The notes below the pieces were generated by a model. The model saw only the letters and a list, made by a program, of their open reading frames with translations, was not told where the DNA came from and did no database searches. From Pseudomonadota bacterium (GTDB taxonomy: Bacteria; Pseudomonadota; Alphaproteobacteria; UBA9655): a stretch of 9,106 nucleotides of DNA. Of the stretch, positions 5,943-9,106 are shown piece by piece (position 1 is the first letter of the stretch; each line of letters begins with the position of its first letter). The DNA lies in NCBI GenBank assembly GCA_021809225.1, contig JAKBAL010000053.1, positions 1-9,106 of the forward strand, given 5' to 3'. The translations under genes were made by a program, and so were the position numbers.

Positions 5943-7004
5943 ATGACCATACTTGTTTCTGGAGGTTGTGGCTTTATTGGTTCTAACTTCATCATCGATT
6001 GGCTTTCAAGTGAAAATGAGAAGATTATAAATCTTGATAAGCTCACTTATGCTGGAAATATAAATAATCTTTCTTCAATTCAAGATCATAAAGACTATGT
6101 TTTTATTCATGGGGACATCGGCGATAAGAATCTTGTTAGCCGTCTCTTAAATGAACACGCTCCTGAGGCAGTTATTAATTTTGCTGCGGAATCACATGTT
6201 GATCGCTCAATTCATAGCCCAGAGCCATTTATTGAAACAAATATCGTTGGTACTTTCCAATTTTTGGAGTCAATTCGGTCTTATTGGGAAAATTTAAAGG
6301 GAATAAAAAAAGAAAATTTTAGATTTCTTCACATTTCTACAGATGAAGTTTACGGATCTCTTAGTGCGGAAGCTCCTCCTTTTAAAGAAACAAATCCTTA
6401 CGAACCGAATAGCGTATATAGTGCGAGCAAAGCTGCTTCTGACCATCTGGTGAGAGCCTATTGTCATACTTATGGATTACCTACTCTCACAAGCAATTGT
6501 TCGAATAATTATGGGCCCTATCAATTCCCTGAAAAATTAATTCCACTCGTCATTTATAATGCTCTATCCGGAAAGCAACTCCCTATCTATGGTGATGGGA
6601 AAAATATTAGAGACTGGCTTTTTGTTTCAGACCATTGTTCAGCGATTACACTTATTTTAAAATCGGGTAAAATTGGAGAAACCTACAATATTGGCGGTCT
6701 TAATGAAAAAACGAATCTAGAAGTTGTTCAGACATTATGTGATATTTTAGATGATTTAAAACCAAGAGGAGATGGTCTTTCTTATAAAACCCAAATTACT
6801 TTTATCAGAGATCGAGCAGGTCATGATAGGCGGTATGCAATTGACGCAACGAAAATTGAACGCGAACTTGGATGGCGACCTGTTCAGTCTTTTGAAGCTG
6901 GAATTTACAAAACGGTCAAGTGGTATATTGAAAATACTGAGTGGATTCAAAATGTAACGAACGGTTCCTATCAAGATTGGGTAAAGAAAAGATATTCGGC
7001 ATGA
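5943..7004 (+). CDS. rfbB: dTDP-glucose 4,6-dehydratase
   Basis: Second step of dTDP-L-rhamnose synthesis: NAD-dependent conversion of dTDP-D-glucose to dTDP-4-keto-6-deoxy-D-glucose in the cytoplasm. It is 353 residues long, the usual size. It belongs to the extended short-chain dehydrogenases, with NAD-binding GGCGFIGS (7-14), LDKLTYAGN (31-39), and the active-site segment STDEVYG (132-138) holding the Thr-Asp-Glu catalytic set. Further landmarks are YSASKAASDH (159-168, the YxxxK pair), SNCSNNYGPYQFPEKLIPL (184-202) and RAGHDRRYAID (291-301). A nine-codon extension from TTG 5916 would overlap the upstream gene and precede the NAD motif, so it is rejected. The stop overlaps the rfbD start in an ATGA. 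All key motifs are intact. An equivalent name is rmlB. Confidence 0.97.
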   Translation: MTILVSGGCGFIGSNFIIDWLSSENEKIINLDKLTYAGNINNLSSIQDHKDYVFIHGDIGDKNLVSRLLNEHAPEAVINFAAESHVDRSIHSPEPFIETNIVGTFQFLESIRSYWENLKGIKKENFRFLHISTDEVYGSLSAEAPPFKETNPYEPNSVYSASKAASDHLVRAYCHTYGLPTLTSNCSNNYGPYQFPEKLIPLVIYNALSGKQLPIYGDGKNIRDWLFVSDHCSAITLILKSGKIGETYNIGGLNEKTNLEVVQTLCDILDDLKPRGDGLSYKTQITFIRDRAGHDRRYAIDATKIERELGWRPVQSFEAGIYKTVKWYIENTEWIQNVTNGSYQDWVKKRYSA

Positions 7005-7891
7005 AAATACTCCTTTTAGGTGTCAATGGCCAAGTTGGGTGGGAATTGAAGCGTTTATTAGAGCCCTCAACTGATCTTATTACTTTTGATCGTAAGCAGT
7101 TGGATTTGGAGGATAGTGAAGGCTTAAAAAGTATTTTGATGACGATTAAGCCCAAGTTTATTATCAACGCTGCTGCTTATACAAATGTAGATAAAGCCGA
7201 AAGTGAAGTTGACAAAGCATATCTCATTAATACAAAAGCAGTTGGCCTTATAGCAGAAAGCGCAAAGTGGTTGGGAGCAACTCTTTTTCATTATTCAACA
7301 GATTATGTGTTTGATGGTTCTCAAAGCGGATTTTATTGTGAATCAGATCAAACGTGTCCTATCAATACTTATGGAAAAAGTAAGTTGGATGGTGAAAAAG
7401 CCATTATTTCTAGTGGATGTGATTACATTATATTTCGAACCAGTTGGGTCTATGGGCGACACGGCAATAATTTTATCAAGACGATTTTGCGATTGGCTCA
7501 AGAAAAAGACACCCTGCAAATTGTCAATGATCAATTAGGTGTACCAACAAGTGCCGAGTTGATAGCAGATGTAACTTGTTTAGTCATGAAAAATATAATA
7601 AATAACAAAAATTCTGATAGAAATAGCCTATACCATTTGGTTCCTTCAGGGGAAACAAATTGGTATGATTTTGCAAAGTTTATTATTGAACAATCCACAA
7701 AATCTGGATTAAAATGCAAAACTGATGTAAATTCCATATCACCAATAGCCACTGAGGATTATCATACCCCGGCTAAACGCCCGAAAAATTCACGTCTAAG
7801 CACAGAAAAGCTAACATCAATGTTGGGCATAGAGATGCCAAGTTGGCAACAAAATGCCACTAAAACAATAGCTGAAATAATACATGGATGA
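7001..7891 (+). CDS. rfbD: dTDP-4-dehydrorhamnose reductase
   Basis: Last step of the pathway: NAD(P)H-dependent reduction of dTDP-4-keto-L-rhamnose to dTDP-L-rhamnose. It has 296 residues, typical for the family. It shows GVNGQVG (7-13) for nucleotide binding, NAAAYTNVDKAE (56-67), YSTDYVF (98-104), the catalytic YGKSK (124-128) and RTSWVYG (146-152). ATG 7001 overlaps the rfbB stop by four bases (ATGA), indicating translational coupling. The longer in-frame ATG at 6941 would add 20 residues (MDSKCNERFL...) that are unlike the family, overlap rfbB deeply and displace the nucleotide-binding motif from the N-terminus, so it is not used. An equivalent name is rmlD. Confidence 0.96.
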   Translation: MKILLLGVNGQVGWELKRLLEPSTDLITFDRKQLDLEDSEGLKSILMTIKPKFIINAAAYTNVDKAESEVDKAYLINTKAVGLIAESAKWLGATLFHYSTDYVFDGSQSGFYCESDQTCPINTYGKSKLDGEKAIISSGCDYIIFRTSWVYGRHGNNFIKTILRLAQEKDTLQIVNDQLGVPTSAELIADVTCLVMKNIINNKNSDRNSLYHLVPSGETNWYDFAKFIIEQSTKSGLKCKTDVNSISPIATEDYHTPAKRPKNSRLSTEKLTSMLGIEMPSWQQNATKTIAEIIHG

Positions 7892-7897
7892 CATAAA

Positions 7898-8791
7898 ATG
7901 AAAGATACAATGGTAAAACGCAAAGGAATTATTCTTGCAGGTGGTTCTGGAACCAGACTCTATCCAGCGACACTTGCTGTATCAAAACAGCTTCTTCCTG
8001 TCTTTGACAAGCCTATGATTTATTATCCTTTGACCTTACTAATGTTGTCAGGAATTCGAGAAATCTTAATCATTTCAACCCCGCGAGATCTCCCCTCCTA
8101 TCAGGAATTATTGAAAGATGGTTCTCAGTGGGGGATTCATCTTGACTACGCGGTTCAAGAATCTCCTGATGGATTAGCACAAGCGTTTATCATTGCCGAA
8201 CCCTTCATAGGAGGCTCACCATCTGCTCTAGTTTTGGGTGATAATATTTTTTATGGTAATGATTTACCAAGATTACTTGCATCGTCCAATGCTCGTGAAA
8301 AAGGAGCAACGGTTTTTGCATATCATGTTAATGATCCAGAAAGATACGGTATTGCAGAATTCAATGGAGAAGGACAAGTTGTTAGTCTTGAGGAAAAACC
8401 AAAATATCCAAAATCAAACTATGCAGTCACTGGGCTCTATTTTTATGATTCAAATGTTACAGAATATGTAAAAAGATTAAAGCCTTCTGACCGTGGAGAG
8501 CTTGAGATTACAGACCTTAATAAAATATATTTAGATGAAGGTGAATTATACGTTGAAAAAATGGGAAGAGGATTTTCTTGGTTAGATACGGGAACACATG
8601 AGAGCTTGATAGAAGCAAGTCAATTCATTCGTATTCTCGAGCTCCGGCAAGGCGTTAAAATTGCATGCCCAGAAGAAATAGCTTTCCAACAGCAGTGGAT
8701 TAATTCTGAACAACTTAAAAAGCTTGCAGAAGGCCTTAATAAAAATGACTATGGAAAATATTTAGAAAAAATTTTAAAAGAAGGTGTGTGA
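7898..8791 (+). CDS. rfbA: Glucose-1-phosphate thymidylyltransferase
   Basis: First step of the pathway: dTTP plus glucose-1-phosphate gives dTDP-glucose and pyrophosphate. This is normally the enzyme inhibited by dTDP-rhamnose. It has 297 residues, close to the usual 290. Motifs are [13 protein letters not shown] (13-25) and [17 protein letters not shown] (29-45) for nucleotide binding and catalysis, [10 protein letters not shown] (87-96), GDNIFYG (114-120) with the metal-binding Asp115, EEKP (165-168), ELEITD (201-206) and [10 protein letters not shown] (228-237). It starts six bases after the rfbD stop, with GGATG (7886-7890) as a possible ribosome-binding site. ATG 7910 ([12 protein letters not shown]) is an alternative start four codons in. 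The stop shares one base with the rfbC start. An equivalent name is rmlA. Confidence 0.97.
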   Translation: MKDTMVKRKGIILAGGSGTRLYPATLAVSKQLLPVFDKPMIYYPLTLLMLSGIREILIISTPRDLPSYQELLKDGSQWGIHLDYAVQESPDGLAQAFIIAEPFIGGSPSALVLGDNIFYGNDLPRLLASSNAREKGATVFAYHVNDPERYGIAEFNGEGQVVSLEEKPKYPKSNYAVTGLYFYDSNVTEYVKRLKPSDRGELEITDLNKIYLDEGELYVEKMGRGFSWLDTGTHESLIEASQFIRILELRQGVKIACPEEIAFQQQWINSEQLKKLAEGLNKNDYGKYLEKILKEGV

Positions 8792-9106
8792 TGAAAGCGA
8801 GTCGACTTTCTATACCCGACTTAATTCTTTTCGAACCCACGGTTTTTTCCGATGATCGAGGTTTTTTCTTTGAGAGTTTTAATCATAAGGTTTTTGAAGA
8901 AAATGTATCTTGTCCCATAAAATTTGTTCAAGATAACCAATCTAAATCAATAAAAAATGTTCTTCGTGGGCTTCATTATAAAGTGCATCCTAAAGCTCAG
9001 GGCAAGCTGGTTAGGGTAACTGTTGGAGAAGTATTTGACGTGGCCGTGGATATTCGGCAAAATTCTCCAACCTATGGTAAGTGGGTCGGTGAAATTCTTT
9101 CTGCAG
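8791..9106 (+). CDS. rfbC: dTDP-4-dehydrorhamnose 3,5-epimerase, 3'-partial
   Basis: Third step of the pathway: 3,5-epimerisation of dTDP-4-keto-6-deoxy-D-glucose. Only the first 105 codons are in the window, out of about 180 usual, and the frame is open to the right edge. The N-terminal cupin features are clear: FSDDRGFFFESF (19-30), FVQDNQSKSIKNVLRGLHY (45-63) with the catalytic His62 of RGLHY, GKLVRVTVGEVFDVAVDIR (71-89) and NSPTYGKWVG (91-100). The catalytic Asp near residue 170 lies beyond the edge and cannot be checked. ATG 8791 overlaps the rfbA stop by one base (TGATG), consistent with coupled translation. Together with the preceding genes it completes the set B-D-A-C. An equivalent name is rmlC. 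Confidence 0.95.
   Translation, partial: MKASRLSIPDLILFEPTVFSDDRGFFFESFNHKVFEENVSCPIKFVQDNQSKSIKNVLRGLHYKVHPKAQGKLVRVTVGEVFDVAVDIRQNSPTYGKWVGEILSA

Noticed and set aside
6941..7000. Longer rfbD from ATG 6941
   Set aside because: It adds 20 residues unlike the family and overlaps rfbB; ATG 7001 forms an ATGA coupling with the rfbB stop.

Overview
The window is AT-rich DNA (by eye well under 40% G+C), densely packed with genes read left to right and interrupted by one patch of decayed mobile DNA. The genes point to a Gram-negative bacterium: a phosphohexomutase of the HPxxLREYDIRG type, an rml/rfb dTDP-rhamnose operon and a surface-glycan glycosyltransferase. A large leucine-rich-repeat (LRR) protein and inactivated insertion sequences would suit an intracellular or protist-associated bacterium, perhaps an alphaproteobacterium of the Holosporales/Paracaedibacter kind. 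That placement is inference from sequence style and was not tested by any search.

Layout. (1) 1-2406: the 3' part of a large LRR protein gene, open at the left edge, ending in a tandem array with an exact 135-bp (45-residue) period. (2) about 2386-3115: an insertion-sequence graveyard. It holds a frameshifted fragment resembling the N-terminus of an ISNCY-type transposase, a 52-bp inverted repeat, and on the minus strand an IS5-like transposase remnant that has lost its start and its middle. (3) about 3116-3445: no convincing gene; two short perfect-stem hairpins, a 31-codon ORF and a possible weak promoter. (4) 3446-4864: phosphomannomutase/phosphoglucomutase. (5) 4865-5001: a gap with a GC-rich imperfect hairpin. 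(6) 5002 to the right edge: a tightly packed run of a GT2 glycosyltransferase, then rfbB (rmlB), rfbD (rmlD), rfbA (rmlA) and the first 105 codons of rfbC (rmlC).

How the genes work together. The phosphohexomutase can supply glucose-1-phosphate (or mannose-1-phosphate). RfbA activates glucose-1-phosphate with dTTP, RfbB dehydrates dTDP-glucose, RfbC epimerises the 4-keto-6-deoxy sugar, and RfbD reduces it to dTDP-L-rhamnose. The adjacent GT2 enzyme, with SDQDD and HDW motifs, is a natural candidate to transfer rhamnose or another sugar onto a surface polysaccharide. The order B-D-A-C is the one familiar from enterobacterial O-antigen clusters. Junctions of 1 to 6 nt, including an ATGA overlap and a TGATG overlap, indicate one translationally coupled transcript continuing past the window.

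No complete novel system is visible. The least explained items are the LRR protein (unrecognised N-terminal region, recent repeat expansion, C-terminus abutting or running into transposon debris) and the inverted repeats in the non-coding stretches.
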